A stretch of 64,000 nucleotides of DNA from assembly GCF_028453695.1 (NCBI RefSeq), contig NC_135778.1, forward strand, positions 37,127,214 through 37,191,213. Direction: 5' to 3'. Below are positions 33,966 through 47,108 of this stretch, one piece after another (position 1 is the first letter of the stretch; each line of letters opens with the position of its first letter). The translations under genes were made by a program, and so were the position numbers. This DNA comes from Augochlora pura. Its lineage: Eukaryota > Arthropoda > Insecta > Hymenoptera > Halictidae. The notes beneath the pieces were generated by a model that saw only the letters and a list, made by a program, of their open reading frames with translations, had not been told where the DNA came from and did no database searches.

Positions 33966-34649
33966 TACGTCGTCCACGAAATTCGTCATGGCCTGATACA
34001 AATCGCAATTCTCAATTCAAAGACTATGTTTGTCCACCCTTGACGACGGAGCAGATTTTGCTAAACAGTCTGCCGGGACACGCGCAGCCTAACGCGCTAC
34101 AATTCGAAGTCCAATTAAAGAAGAGGCCGTTTTAGCTTTAATTAAACCGGATGGAAATGCATCGTCGCACGCACGTACGTCTCCGGGATATGTGCTGCCC
34201 CCCCAGGCCGGTCGTGTTATCAAGAAATCTAATTGAAGTGCTCGAGAGAGTGCGATGCCCTCCTGGACGAGCGGAGGGCGACCCGCAGAGATGAATCGGG
34301 GCGGGGGGAGGACGAAATGTTGAAAAAGAAAAATTCCCCGCTGCGTCGGTCAGATATTGCGCCCCGGATACGCCGCTGGGTTTGAAAAGATCGGCGAGAG
34401 GACTCTTTGTCGGTCGTTTTGTAAATATTGTGTTCGGCTTGGAAACAGTGACCGCTGTCGTCGGTATTGCGAACGCGAGAACTGGTCTACGAATAAACGA
34501 TAACTGAACGTAAGTAAATTATGAATGAGTAGAGGTAAAAATGTATTCGAATTCCCTTTAATTCCCTTCAATTGCGCTATTTTATATCGCTTTTTAATAT
34601 TTCTATTTTAACTATTCTTTCTTGGTGCCTACAATTTTGAAAAATAAAT
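33966..34649. other. No gene seen
   Basis: GC-rich at 34060-34350, then AT-rich toward the TA microsatellite. No exon recognised. Confidence 0.4.
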
Positions 34650-34770
34650 TGTGTATATATATTTATTCTATATTATTATATTATTATATATTATTTTATT
34701 ATTATATATTATTTATATATTATATATTATTTTATTATTATTATATTATTTTATATTATTATATTATATA

Positions 34771-34811
<41 letters not shown>
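34650..34811. repeat. TAT/TA microsatellite abutting a gap
   Basis: ATTATTATAT-type trinucleotides pass into a pure TA tract that runs directly into the N gap at 34812. Confidence 0.92.
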
Positions 34812-34911
34812 NNNNNNNNNNNNNNNNNNNNNNNNNNNNNNNNNNNNNNNNNNNNNNNNNNNNNNNNNNNNNNNNNNNNNNNNNNNNNNNNNNNNNNNNN
34901 NNNNNNNNNNN
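34812..34911. other. Assembly gap of 100 N
   Basis: Exactly 100 N, bordered on the left by a TA dinucleotide tract. The assembly probably stopped in this repeat. Confidence 0.97.
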
Positions 34912-36837
34912 ATTCGACTCGCCGGTGTGGAAAAAGTCCTGGATAACGAATTTCGGCAGCGCGCCCTGTTCGCCGGGAGCGAAACGGGAAGAAGCGCGAT
35001 CCCACGGTTTGGCAGAGGGGGAAAAATAAATAATCCTAATTGCGGCCGAATAGTCTGGCCGTGATGAGCAAGAGAAAGAAAATAAGAGCGACGAGAACCA
35101 CACCGGCGAGCCGTCTCTCCGCGCCGAGACAATGGCAGTCGTCCGCCGCACGCGTTCCCCAAAGCTTTTTCTCCTCGCCGACGATTTTCTCCGAGTCTTT
35201 CGGCAACTTCGCCCAGCGCGGCGATAATTCACCCAATTATTTATTCACCGGGCAAAGTGGTTGTATTCTCGATATTTTCAGGGCCCTGTCCCCCATCCGC
35301 CGACAAAAACACGCCGAGCTTATGGCCGGCCGCGGTCTCTCTGCTTTCAAAACCTTGGCTCTTTATACCCCATAAGGTTCTTCTATTCTTACACGGTTCG
35401 TTATGGCGCCTTTTTCCCCACAGAAACCAACGTCCGCCGCAAAAATTATCCACGGATAATTCGAGCGTAGTCGCAGCCCTCGAATTTTTATTAACTCGCC
35501 GTTTATTATGCGTTACCTTGCAAAATTCGGTTTTAAAAAATTTTTGATTTTGTAGGATCAGCTTTCTATGGCTGTATTTCGTGTAGGATATTTTTACATG
35601 TAAAGTGTAAATATAGTTGTACTAGACAGCGGATGAATGCAATTTATGATCCGCGGTCGCTGAATGCAATTTATTATTTACGGTCGGCGCCGACAAGTTG
35701 AACCGTGTCGGTGATCTGAATTTTTAACGGAACGACGAGTTTATTTAAAGATTTCTTAAAAAACAGAAAATAGCGATGTAAAAAGGATGTTTTATATTTG
35801 ATCGTTAACGAGTCTGATTTAGGGTACGCGGTTTGGCCTAATTTTCCTGTGATATTTTCCACGCCGGAACTCGAAGCGTAACGGCGACGAACGCCCCAAC
35901 GCGATGACTCGATTTTCTCATTCGTTCGGCAACCGTGTGCCCGGATGATGACCGATCGAAAGAGATACCCGTAGCTCGCATTATCCACGGCATCATTGTT
36001 CCGGTTGCCGCTCTGTGTCAATCGCGTGATTGACCTGCTCGCCGCCTCGCCTGCTGCTCCACGATGAGGGTGAGCCCCCGCGCCCCGGTCACCACGGTTA
36101 ACCGTATACTTAACCCTCCCCTCCACGCCCCGCCGGTTTCTGTGTCACGGAGTGACACTCGAACCGAGGGGTTCACCGCCGTTTTTCGGCGCTCTGCGGT
36201 CGAGGAAAACACATTCTACGGCATTGAGGACCTGCCCGCATGCGTTAATGCCCCGCACGGAAAAGAGAAACGGCTTCCCCCTCGAAGAGGGGGGGAAGAA
36301 ACGAGTGACACGTGTCGGTGTCAAGTTGACTGTCAACCGAAATCGTGTTTCTGGGATATTGGATACATTAGCATTTGATTGTGCCACTGAACCGATTTAT
36401 ATTTATTTTTATTTATATATATATTATTTAGTATTTTTTAGTGCGACCGATATACGAGAATTGTGTAAATATTTGACGGAGGCTTAGAGGAAATGAATTT
36501 AATTTGTTGGAGACAGAATATAGAGTAAATTGTCGTGTTTCGAAGTTTCGATGAGGTGTTCAATGTTTTTAGAAAATGTTATGTATATTTTACACTAGAA
36601 ATTAACCATTTCGTGGAACAGTGAGCTGTTATAGGAATAAAATATAGTTTAGTATTTCTCGTTTCAGGTATCTCTCACTAGACGTTTTTGGGACATCTTG
36701 TGTATATAATATTTGTATATATAATTAATTACGAAATTAGTGAATTATGTATAATTTACATATATAAAGAGGAACCTCCCTTATGATATACATATAAAAG
36801 CCAAAGCAATCAGAGACGCGCACCTAAAATCCTTTAT
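34912..36837. other. No gene recognised
   Basis: GC-rich DNA at 34912-35480 and 35870-36340 has overlapping frames of 90-150 codons in several phases, none with a recognisable domain. Near 35630-35690 a short segment (GAATGCAATTTATKATC) is duplicated. AT-rich sequence follows. Confidence 0.4.
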
Positions 36838-36990
36838 TATATATCATCCCTTATTATATATTAATCCCTTATTATGTATCATCCCTTATTCTATATTAAT
36901 CCCTTATTATATATCATCCCTTATTCTATATTAATTATTTTGTTTTATATTAATCCCTTATTATACATAATCGTCCCTCCTTATATGTAT
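36838..36990. repeat. ATCCCTTATTATATAT tandem repeat
   Basis: Units of about 18 bases alternate between ATCCCTTATTATATATC and TAATCCCTTATTCTATAT forms. Seven to eight imperfect copies are present. Confidence 0.85.
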
Positions 36991-37997
36991 ATTAATTCCT
37001 CATTATACCCTACCTTAAAAATAGCTTGTTCCAGCTAATATACAATAAATTATGATCACGCGATGAATTCGCGAAACAGCGAATTAATTTCCGATTCCTT
37101 CCGTGTAATATTGAATGGTCGCGGAAAGGGCCGTGTTTGCGGAACATTAATCGGACCGCCGCGACTCAACGCCGCGGAATCGTTGCTAAACTTATTTAAC
37201 GAGAGGCCAGACACGTACGTTTCCACGGGCCCTGTCCAAATTTGCATAGTTAACAGTACAATATTTAACTACGTAACTGCGTTGACGTCGGCGACGCTTT
37301 ATTAACGTGATTACGAAGTAACGCCGTCGCTCACCGCTTCTATATGAATTCAATATATATATATATATATATAAATATGCTACGCCATTACATAAACACA
37401 GTTCGAAAAGTAGTAATTAATGTAACTATTCCGTGCTCGGAAATAGTTGGTAATTATAACGTGTCGTGGCTGTTCGAAGCCAAGCTTTCACGCGCTTCCG
37501 GTTCACGCGTCCAAGATGACGAAAGTGTAGCGTTTTGGATAATGAGAACAGTTAAGAGTATTTATCAGACACGTTTAATGGAAATATTAAATCGTGTTAT
37601 AGTAAATTGAAGTAAAATGAAAATTTCAAGTAAAATATATTGAATTAAAATTGGTCGTAAAATATAATTATAGTAAATTAAATTAAAATTGAAATTGATT
37701 GTAAAATATATTAATGTTATAGTAACTTAAATTAAAATTAAAATTGATTGTAAAATATATGAAATTAAAAATGATCGTAAAATGTATATTAAATTAAAAT
37801 TGATCGTTCGAGTTATTATGTTTAACATGTTGAGCACTGCGTTAGTCAACTATATGACTCTGTTAGTTATAAACTATGAAATTCTTTTCTAATCAATTCT
37901 GAAAATTTATTTTGATTGTAATATATTCGAGCGAACTGAATTTGATTAGAATGTTTCCAGTGCGAAAGAATTTTAATGCCACCCCTAATGATAAATA
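36991..37997. other. No gene seen
   Basis: Mixed, then very AT-rich sequence with a TA microsatellite near 37350-37370 and degenerate AAATTAAAATTGATCGTAAA repeats at about 37600-37810. Confidence 0.4.
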
Positions 37998-38222
37998 TTA
38001 ACCCCTTCACATTCGACGCCATTTTAACCATAAATCTGAAATAATTTTCCTGTCTCACAGTATTTTCATTCTATTTAACAAAAGAGCACTTTTATACTTG
38101 TGTCTCATGCCAACAGTTTCACTACTTAACAATTTTTTGAAATCTGATTATTTATTGGCATAATAATTATCTTAGGATGTGATACGGCGATTTTAGCGAT
38201 TTCTCCGAGGGCAAACGGTTAA
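37998..38222 (+). mobile_element. Family I TTAA MITE, complete but diverged
   Basis: A 225-bp copy bounded by TTAA at 37998 and 38219. The left end is CCCCTTCACATTCGACGCC and the right end is CTCCGAGGGCAAACGG. Body landmarks (ACCATAAATCTGAAATAA, CAGTATTTTCATTCTATT) match other family I copies. Terminal repeats have decayed more than in the copy at 32893. Confidence 0.8.
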
Positions 38223-38672
38223 CTTTCTAATTTTACCTTAATTCACTGAATTGTATTAGCTATGCAAATTTTAAAAAACTATGTTTAAAAATTACGCGTT
38301 AATTATTCATTGGACAAATGTTTGTCCGCGGATCGCAAATTTTGAAACGGCGTCGAGCACTGTACAGTGGTCGCCGGTGGAAGTAACGTGTTAAGAAAGT
38401 TATGAGCCTCGAACCAAAGTGGCTCGACGGTGGAAACTCGGATGCTACGGAACTAGAGTTGATGGCCGGCTCTTGTACTAGTTTACCATTACTTTTTATG
38501 AATGTTGTGCACTCGACATTTATTTGGCGTCTCCCCGGTACTTATTTCTAGTGTCTTTTAAGTGCGAGAACTTCCTCAAAACGTTTAAACGTAAGGAAAT
38601 ATACGCGCGGCGATAAGAAAAAACTGTACAAATTTCTCCGTGTACTTGGCTCGCTCTGGCTTTCGATGAAAA

Positions 38673-38770
38673 TTAACCCTTTGCGCTCTCGAGCGACGCC
38701 TCGGAGGCCCCGTGAAAAATTATTGTATCACGTTTCGTTCTTAAATAATTTTAAACATTTTAAAATAATT
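38673..38770 (-). mobile_element. Family I fragment (3' end)
   Basis: TTAA at 38673 then CCCTTTGCGCTCTCGAGCGA and a GCCTCGGAGGCCCCGTGAAA-like segment equivalent to the inverted 3' end of family I. The rest of the element is not recognisable beyond about 38770. Confidence 0.6.
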
Positions 38771-40362
38771 TTAACGTTGTAATAACATTGGTTAACGCTA
38801 TTTAACATCATTTAACATTATTTAACACTATGGAGAAAATATATCATGAATTATAGTATGCTATGTTTATACTATATTTATACAGTGAATATATTACTAT
38901 ATTTACTGTATTTTATATCACTGCATACTGTACACTATAAACTATATTAAAAACTAATTAATTTAAAAGCTACGAAAAGTCAAAAAATTAATCGCTGATT
39001 TATTTATTATCATTACCTCAAAAAATACAAGACTTATACAGAAAACTAAAAGAAAATTAATAGTGAAGAAATAATTAAATCTAAAGAATAATTTGAAGTT
39101 AAAGCTTGAAAAGCGTATCTCGAAATCACCTCATAGAAATAATAAATTAAATAAATTATTCCGCCTTCAAACGTATCCAAATATCACCAAAATCGATTCC
39201 ATTCATAAATACCCATATCAAAGCGATCGCAACACGATTTGCCAATCGATTCGATTATTGTTGCTACAATCCTCCTAAAAACCCTCGAGTATTGCTCGTC
39301 TGTAACGAAACCGCGGTTATTGAATCACCGGATCCAACGGTTCCATTTAAACCGGCAATTAGTATTACGGGAACGTCCGCGTTGAAAGTTTCCTCCCCCC
39401 TGTGATCTTTTAATCGCGGGACCCGCGGCGAACGCGGCACCAAAAAGGATCCCGGTGTCTGATTACGGGCGTCCCGGTAACGGCGGAAGGAAGAAGAAAA
39501 TCACGCGTGTCGCTGCCGAGATTTACGAACGCTTTATCGTGCACCCTGTCCGTGGAAATGCACGTAAACGTTACCGGCGCGGCGGCGCGTGCGCCCCGCC
39601 TCACCTCTCCCCACTGCTGCCGGCGGCGGTGGTGGTGGTGGTGGTGCTTGTACAGTAATTCAGTGACAAACGAGTTCTACGGAGTACATAGCGCGTTCCT
39701 GTACGACCTGTTACTAAATAGCTGGCTGGTTACGACTTCGTCGTATATCTTGTGTTCGCAACAATTGCGCGCGAGCGAGCGCTGGCACACACTCTCCTCT
39801 CCTCTCCTCTCCTCTCTCTCTCTCTCTCGCGTACGAGAGCTTCAATTCTCCGCGTTCGGGCTTGTAAATTCGAAATTGCGAGCGAATACCTGGAAATTCT
39901 CTTTTAACCCCCTCTCCTCCCACCCCGCCCCACTTGCCACCGACGTAGGGCTGCCGGAACAGCCGGGGGCGCAACTAATTCCGTGCGCAAAGGCCAACCG
40001 GACGTTTTCTAAGGCGCGAACTACTTTTCGCGGCGGGTTACCCTCTCCCTCTCTCGCTTTATCGCGGTCCTCTACATTCGAGCTCTCTTTCTCAATCTGT
40101 TTGCTGTCTTTCTCCATTTTCTAGCTCTTATTCTCTACCTTTGCTGACTTTCTCCCTTTTCTTTTTTCGTATATCGTTGAAAAAATATTATTTTCTCAAT
40201 ATTGTTACTAAATAAAAATTTCTCCTCTCTTCTTTAATTTGTTAATTATTATACCTTACAAAATTCTTGCAATTTCTTTCCAAAACTTCATCAGACTACA
40301 TCAAACGAATTTTATACATTTTGTTCAAGTATAGAGGACTCTTTTAATCGGCACTGAAAGGG
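38771..40362. other. No gene recognised
   Basis: AT-rich to 39280, then GC-rich 39290-40120 with a GGT run near 39627-39650 and a CT-rich tract at 39788-39830. A 205-codon plus-strand frame across this region includes the low-complexity W and LS runs these tracts produce, and no domain; I reject it as a gene. Confidence 0.45.
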
Positions 40363-40537
40363 TTAAAACGGCTTCCAGTGCAAAGTATTAAAATAGCTTC
40401 TAGTTTAAAGAATTACAATAGCTTCGAGTGTAAAGAGTTAAAGAAGCTTCTAGTTTGAAGAATAAAGATAGCATCGATTGTAAAGAATTAAAACAGCTTC
40501 CACTGCAAAGAATTGAAATAGCTTCGAGAGCAAAGGG
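40363..40537. repeat. 25-bp tandem array of a family I terminus
   Basis: Seven 25-base units in register from 40363, consensus about TTAAAATAGCTTCGAGTGCA plus AAGAA. The unit is the family I 5' end in inverted orientation (GGCTTCGAGTGCAAAGGGTTAA) with the terminal GGG mostly changed to GAA; the last unit retains CAAAGGGTTA. The array is preceded by GGCACTGAAAGGGTTAA, possibly the end of a different TTAA element. Each repeat contains TTAA or a one-step derivative. Confidence 0.88.
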
Positions 40538-43500
40538 TTACAAGTTTCATCGAACTCGCGGCGGCAGGTCGGCGAACCCCGAATCGCGGTTGCCAGCCGC
40601 TCTCGAGCCTAGGTGCGCGCAACATGTGCGCGTTAAATATGTTAATACCGTATTCCGCCCCGTAGGGAGTACGTTTTTAATTTGAACGAACGATCCTTTA
40701 GCAGGCTTCTTGGGCCGCGCGAGTTCGGAAAAGGGGTGGATACGGTCGTGTGTCGCGTTCAAACTTCCTGCCGCTGCTTTCAAACTAATTTCCGCGTCGC
40801 ACCGTTTAACCCTTGTATACCGTTCGAGTTATGTTCAACCGAAACAGATATTCGCTGTTTAACCTGTTATTAACCTCTTAGGTTAATAACGCAAATATTG
40901 TTTTTCATAACCGAATCACCATATTTCTTAATATATATTTTCTTGCGCTGTAAGTCAAACTCGTGACGAGCGTTTCTTACATAATTTAATAAATACGACT
41001 GCCAATTCTATTAAATTGAAAACAAAATTTGAATTTCCCGCCATAAGAATGAATTTTGTTCCCGTCGAAGAAAAAAATTCAGTAGATCTTGCAGGGAATC
41101 TGTATCACGAGCCTGACTCGTTATAATAGTGCAAGGTGGTTAATTATCCATTCGCAATAATTTGCATTCTCCGCGGCGAGTATCGGCGCAGCAACAAAAC
41201 GGAACAAGTCGAAGTCGAGCCACGAACACGCCGAGAACTTCGGAATTCCCTCGATCCCTTCGACGGTGTTGCACTCTTCCCTTCGCTTTTCTTTTCTCCT
41301 TTTCGCTGTTCGGGGGGAGGGGGGCGAGGGGTCGAAGAGCCCCGTGGACTCCCGTAGAAGCATTAATCCACGGATTAGGGCGAACGCTTAAAATCAAGGC
41401 TTTAAATTTGCGCGAAGATTAAGGTGAAAGTTATCCGGGATTATGCGCGAGTTTAACTTGAAACCAAATTGTTGGAGTTTAATCTCTAATTAGCATCGCG
41501 AAGGTGTATCCCACGATGGCCGACCGTGGCGTATTTCACTTTAAATGCGGCCGCCTCGCACGCGCGCCGCACGTCGCTGCAACAAAACTTTCCTGCTGCG
41601 TGGGTCCGCTCCGTCATCTTTATTACTTACTGTCTGCCACTGTCCCCTCTCTCCCTCTCTCTCTTTTTGCGTTTCTCGCGGCTCTTCTTTATTCTCCGTT
41701 GCCCCCGCTATTTCTCACCCTTCTCCTCGCTATAATTTCCTTTTATTTCCTCTTCGCGCCGCACCACATATGCTCGCACGCCCTCGCACCGTCTCTCCCT
41801 CTCACCCCCTCCGCGCTGTTTTCTTTATTTTCTTGCTTTTCTTCGCGCGCTCTCGCCTTTTCTGCACTCTGCCTACCCCGTTCTTCCCCGCCGCGACATT
41901 CGAGTACACTCTCATGCACCGACGCCGATTCTCGTCCTACCGCGTGCCTTCTCCGACCTTCGTCGCACCGTTTCGCTCATTCTTTTGTTATACTCAGTTA
42001 ACGCTTTTCTCGAGCAGTTTTCTATCGAGCGTTCTGATCCGTGATTTTTCCATATTGGGAGCACAAATTCCGTTTTCAAAAGATAGCTCCGACTGTTACG
42101 ACTGTTTCATAGTAACTGATTTCAATTGTTCCTGAGAGGTTAGGTATCTGCCAATAACATTCAGTTTATATTGCTTCGAGTTTCATTTAATACACCTGTT
42201 TTTTACTCTGTTGAATACGTCAAGTTTTGTGTTAACTAAGCAGCATTTCCGGGAGATTTTAGTTTTCTGCTTTAATTGGAAGAAAAGTGCAGCTGAAGCA
42301 CATGGAATGTTTGTTCAAGTCTATGGTGACGATGCTACAATTGATAAATCATGTAGGGAATGGTTTCGACGCTTTACTTGATTCGAACTTTGAAACAAGT
42401 TATCTTTAAGATCGACGGTAACATGTTTTCCGGGAGACTCCTTTGAGAACTGCTTCTACGCTGTAAATATGGATGAAATCTGTCCATGAAGCATGGATGA
42501 GCCACTCCATATGCAGATTTCATTAAAATTATGTATTGCAGATAAATTATACCTTTTACGAATGGTAGCACTAGAATCGGTTTTTAATAAAATATAGTTG
42601 TTAAAACGATATAAATTTAAAACGAACGATTACTGTTACTTTAACAATTGTTACAGAATCGAGTTTGGAGGACGAAATTTATTATATCATGTGAAAATGG
42701 TGGGAGAGTTATAGTAGATAGCAAATACACGGGAGAATAATGTTTGAAACTTGAAATTAGATACATGATCTTGATGAATACACTGTTACACGAATTACCA
42801 TTTCTGCAAATCATTAAATCTCTGATTACAGTATGCTGTGAATTAATATGGACGTTGCTATGGTTTCGTATATTTCAATATTACTATGTTATTATAAATA
42901 AAGAACGTAATTTTTGGTAAGGCATATTTTTTATTATAAAGTTAAGGTTATGTCAAGGTCTTGGCATATTTTGTTTAATAATTATTTTAGTTTTGGTGAA
43001 ATATGCTTGCAACAATACAATAATAATGCTCTGTCTACGTCTTTGAATTGCTATTATTATTTATTATTACTCATTATATTACTTGTTATTATACTTATCA
43101 TATTACTCATTAGTATACTTATTATATTGCCTGTTTATTAAACTTATTCTATTACTTATTATTAGTTCATAAAATCTCACTGAATATTGTATTTGATTTT
43201 AAATAATTGTTCATTGTGTTTTCAAAGTTTATAATTTCTCTGTGATAAGATATATTTACAGATACAAATAAGAACCAAATTACAGTTATGGTAGCAAGTT
43301 CTTCTTGGCTCTCTCTATTTTCTAAACAGTGTTTCGTAATATTTTTTGAAAAATTATTATTTTAAAAATTTCCAAAAAATCAAGAAAATATTGATAGAGG
43401 AGAACCTACGATTGTATCCAATTATCGTTACAAGAATAGAAAATCGTTAATTAGATATTTCATGGTTTAATATCTCTTTCAATTAAAAGAAGAAATTGCG

Positions 43501-44734
43501 TCGCATTAAAAATATAAAATGAAGCGTTGATCATCTATAGACCTAATAGTCTTTAAAGATCGTCCTTCAAGTTCCTCCAATATTTCATCGTTTCGCCATC
43601 GCAATGGAACTCGACTAAAACACACCAAAGTCGTTCATTTCTAGTAACACATAATTTTACAATTAATCATTTCATCACAAACACTATATTGAAACTAACG
43701 TTTCAATTCAGCAGTTTTTAAAGATCCTCAATTCTCCAAGAGACACGATTCCCAATAGTCCACCCCAATGCCCGTGCAATCTGCTATAATCCAAGATCGC
43801 TACCACACGGCCGTCCGTAGAACCCTAATCCCGAACGAGCACGGCGGCCATTTCGGTGTCCCGCGCAACCTACCGGAATCCACGGCCAGTCGGGGGAACA
43901 AGTTCTCGGCCAGGTCCGAGAACGGTATCTTTCCGCTTCCACGAACCGGAGAAAGCATCGCGGAGACTCGTCGATGCGTGTTATCTTCGCATAAACTTCG
44001 TCGATCCTGTCGACGTCTCTGTTTATACACGCGAGAGACACGCGAGAGACAGAGAATACGAACGCGCGCGAGATGCGCAGCAGAGGCTGCCAGCCAGCCA
44101 GCCATCCAGCCACTTGAACGCGACGCTTCCTCTAATCGACGCCCGAGCCGTTGCTCGCAAGAACGTTAACAGCCTCTTCCGACTTAAGCGCCCCGCGGCT
44201 GAACGCGGTCCCGTGGGAAACCGTGACGTCGCCCCCCCCACTCCCCGAACTTCAGACCGGCACGCGGTAATCCGCCGATTACGCGAACACGCGTCGCTGT
44301 CATCCAACCTACCGGTGAATAAGAGATGGCGATACGAGCCCGGGCGCGGATCCCGGTGAATCCTTTGGGCGAGCTTGCGATATCAGGAAATCGGGGAAGA
44401 GGGGAAGAGGGAGGGGGTGGGGTGGGGTTGTGGATTGCTTTCGTCGTTTGCAACGGGAACTGCGATCCGCGATATCCACTCGGGACAACGGATTTCGTAC
44501 AATCGGGGTTGGCCTACACGACCCCCTTCCCCCCTCCCCCCTTTCTCTTCGCAGATGTTCCCTGTGTTTCTGCTATTATTATGATATACCGGGCGCGTTA
44601 CGGACTGAGAACGGGTTAAATGGTTGCTGTTTCAACACTTCGACTTAGGCTTGGTATATTACTATGTAGAAGCGGGGTGTACTGGGGATGATAGGATGGA
44701 GCGGTTGTGTGTCAAGGTTACGTCGAGTTTATGT
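40538..44734. other. No gene recognised
   Basis: GC-rich islands lie at 40540-40780, 41160-41360, 41500-42000 and 43790-44560, with AT-rich DNA between. The pyrimidine-rich frames at 41504-42135 (165 and 196 codons) and the overlapping frames at 43768-44453 show no domain, and other phases are equally open. TTAACCC at 40806 may be another lone element end. Confidence 0.45.
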
Positions 44735-45058
44735 GTAACCCTTTCGCTGCGGAGAGTTCGCGAGAAGATGCGATAGCCGTGAACGGCATTAGTGAATAGT
44801 CGATGATGAGGTACGGAATGATGTGAAGTAAGCAGACATTTTATGGTAGTTATTATATTTATTATACTTAGTGATATCATTTTACTGTTAAAATATTGAA
44901 ATTTATAATCTTTATTTTTTTAAATATTGTAGTCAACTGTTCGAGGCATGCAGCTTTGGCAATTATTTGATTAATAAAAGTAGCTCGTGTAAAGTATGAG
45001 ATAAAAGTATAAGGTCATTCTTCGGCAGCTTATACGCTCGTCGGAGCGAAAGGGTTAA
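44735..45058 (-). mobile_element. Family III TTAA MITE
   Basis: A 324-bp copy. The left border is GTAA (one change from TTAA) then CCCTTTCGCTGCGGAGAG; the right border reads CTCGTCGGAGCGAAAGGG then TTAA at 45055. On the minus strand the start CCCTTTCGCTCCGACGAGCG and a nearby GAAGAATGACC match the copy at 5731-6023. No coding frame. Confidence 0.8.
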
Positions 45059-45414
45059 GGTGGTACAACGAAACAGATGTCATGTACATGGTACTATCGC
45101 TGTCATTAAATATTTTTTATCTCACAAAGTATACAATTTCGATAAAATATATAATAAATACATATAACACGTTTCAAGATCAATCGATGATATTTATTTA
45201 AGAAGAGAGTTATGATTGTAGCAAGTATAATCCTAATTCGATAATTTATAATATTCGAGCCTTGATACTTGTTTTTACTATCGCTGATTGCAAAAAATTT
45301 AAAAGCGAGCCACGAGGCTCGAAGAATTGTATCACCTCCTTCCAAATTGTATAGTTTTATTACTATGTCTGTCATTAAATATTTTTATTTCACAAAATAT
45401 ACGATTTCGATAAA
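45059..45414. other. No gene seen
   Basis: AT-rich sequence; a CATTAAATATTTTTTAT-like segment near 45104 is repeated near 45372. Confidence 0.4.
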
Positions 45415-45880
45415 ATTCCTATAATTAGAAAAGAAGTGTAGTGTTCCTATATTTATAAAAGAAATGTAGGATCCTTGTACTTGTAAGAGAAGTATGGGAT
45501 TTTTATAATTGTAAAAGAAGTATAGGATATGCTTATAAAAGAAGTGTGGTATATCCTATAATTATAAAGGTAGCGTAGGATTCCTATAATTATAAAAGAA
45601 TTGTAGGATTCCTATAATTATAAAAGTATCGTAGGATTCTTATAATTATAAGAGAACTGTAGGATTCCTATAATTATAGAAGAAGTTTAAGGATTCATAT
45701 ACTTATAAAGAAAGTGTGGGATATACTTGTAAATGAAGTGCAGGATTCCTATACTTACAATGAAAGTATAGGATATGCTTATAAAAGAAGTGTGGTATAT
45801 CCTATAATTATGAAAGAACCGTAAGATTCCTATACTTATAAAAGACGTGCAAGACATACTTATAAAAGAAGGATATGATT
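45415..45880. repeat. Degenerate tandem repeat, about 28-30 bp
   Basis: Units of the form TATAATTATAAAAGAAGTGT plus AGGATTCC are repeated about sixteen times with many substitutions and length changes. Confidence 0.85.
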
Positions 45881-46678
45881 CCTACACTCCGAAAAGATGA
45901 TCCGCGCGCATTCGCTTCTCAAAGAATAATCAACCGAGGTATCCGAACGAGGCAGCATCCACGCCGGGTCTCATCGGCCCGCCCCATCGGGAGCGAACAC
46001 TGTCGAGGATACCGCGTCGCACAGGGAGGTAAAGAAGTATGAAAAAGGTCTCCTTTAACTAAAGCACCGGGGCCAAAATTATTTACGAGTTTCTCGTGTA
46101 ACCGGGGATCCGCCTCGCTTCCGTCTTCGGTAGCGTCTTATTCAGAAAGGGCCGTTTAGATCCCGCCGGGCTGAAAAGACCGACCCCCGTAGACCGTACA
46201 TTAACCTGGCCCTCTTCCTTCCTGCCTCTCGTCGTCGTCCTCGACTACGACGACGACGACGACGACGTATCCTGCGACGTATCCAGGCCGAGAGAGAGGG
46301 ACGGCGGCGGGAATGAAACGCGCGAAATTAAATGCATCCCCGTGCGACCGTGTGTATGTGTGTATGTGTGCGCGCGCGCGCGCGTGGCACCGCGGGGCTG
46401 CCGCCGTCGACGTCGACGTGCCAGGGAAAACAAGCCGACCGGCAACAGGCCACCCTCGTAATTCTATCCCCCGGTTCGAAACAAAAGCCAACGGCCGCGG
46501 GCTTGTGTGTGCGGGGTCTCACCTGGGCCAAACCCGGCCGAGCGGGCGAGCGCGCGCGCGCGCGTCCGTGAATCCCGTTGTGTCGGGCTTGAACCGAGTC
46601 CGGGGTTTCGAGAGAGCGCCGAGGAACCAAATCCAAAGCTGGCTGACTCCGCCAGCCGCGCTCTCTCTCTTTCTTTCT

Positions 46679-46720
<42 letters not shown>

Positions 46721-47108
46721 CGCTCGCTTCGGAACAATTAGGGATCGTTTCTAGGGGATAATTCCCTCCCGCAGAATTATACTAAATAGTCTGCTCGAGG
46801 GCCCGTGCGCCGACTCTGCTATCACCGAGATTGGAGCGTTTCAAAAGGCCGGCTCTGAAATCCGGCCCCTTCCGTCGCGGATATATTTTTTTTTTGTTTC
46901 TCCGACGGCGAGGGGAGCCGCAGGGACAATTGTTGTCTCGTAGGCAACTTTCGCGACAAGGTGCTTTTGCCGAAATATTTTACGGGTTCTGCGGGGACGG
47001 AAACCAGTCTTCCAAGACGCTAGGCGATTACGATATTTGTGATGGTAACATCAGCGGATTTCTAATGGTACGCTTGTCCAGTATTTACAGAGAATATTTG
47101 TTATAAAG
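45881..47108. other. GC-rich block with microsatellites, no gene
   Basis: Includes a GAC trinucleotide run at 46247-46267, GT/GC alternating tracts at 46350-46383 and 46552-46564, and a CT dinucleotide tract at 46661-46720. Frames of up to 142 codons run through these tracts in several phases and lack domains. Confidence 0.5.

Noticed and set aside
35674..36126. 150-codon minus-strand frame
   Set aside because: GC-rich region with several overlapping frames on both strands and no recognisable domain or splice support.
36793..36812. TATAAAAG with TCAGAG downstream
   Set aside because: The initiator-like sequence lies only about 19 bases from the TATA box, too close for a functional pair.
39507..40124. 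205-codon frame
   Set aside because: Includes a WWWWW run from GGT repeats and LSLS from CT repeats; no domain, and other phases are also open.
41545..42135. 196-codon frame (and a 165-codon overlapping frame) in pyrimidine-rich DNA, superficially hydrophobic
   Set aside because: Hydrophobic F/L/S/P content follows from T- and C-rich sequence; two phases are open together and no family is recognised.
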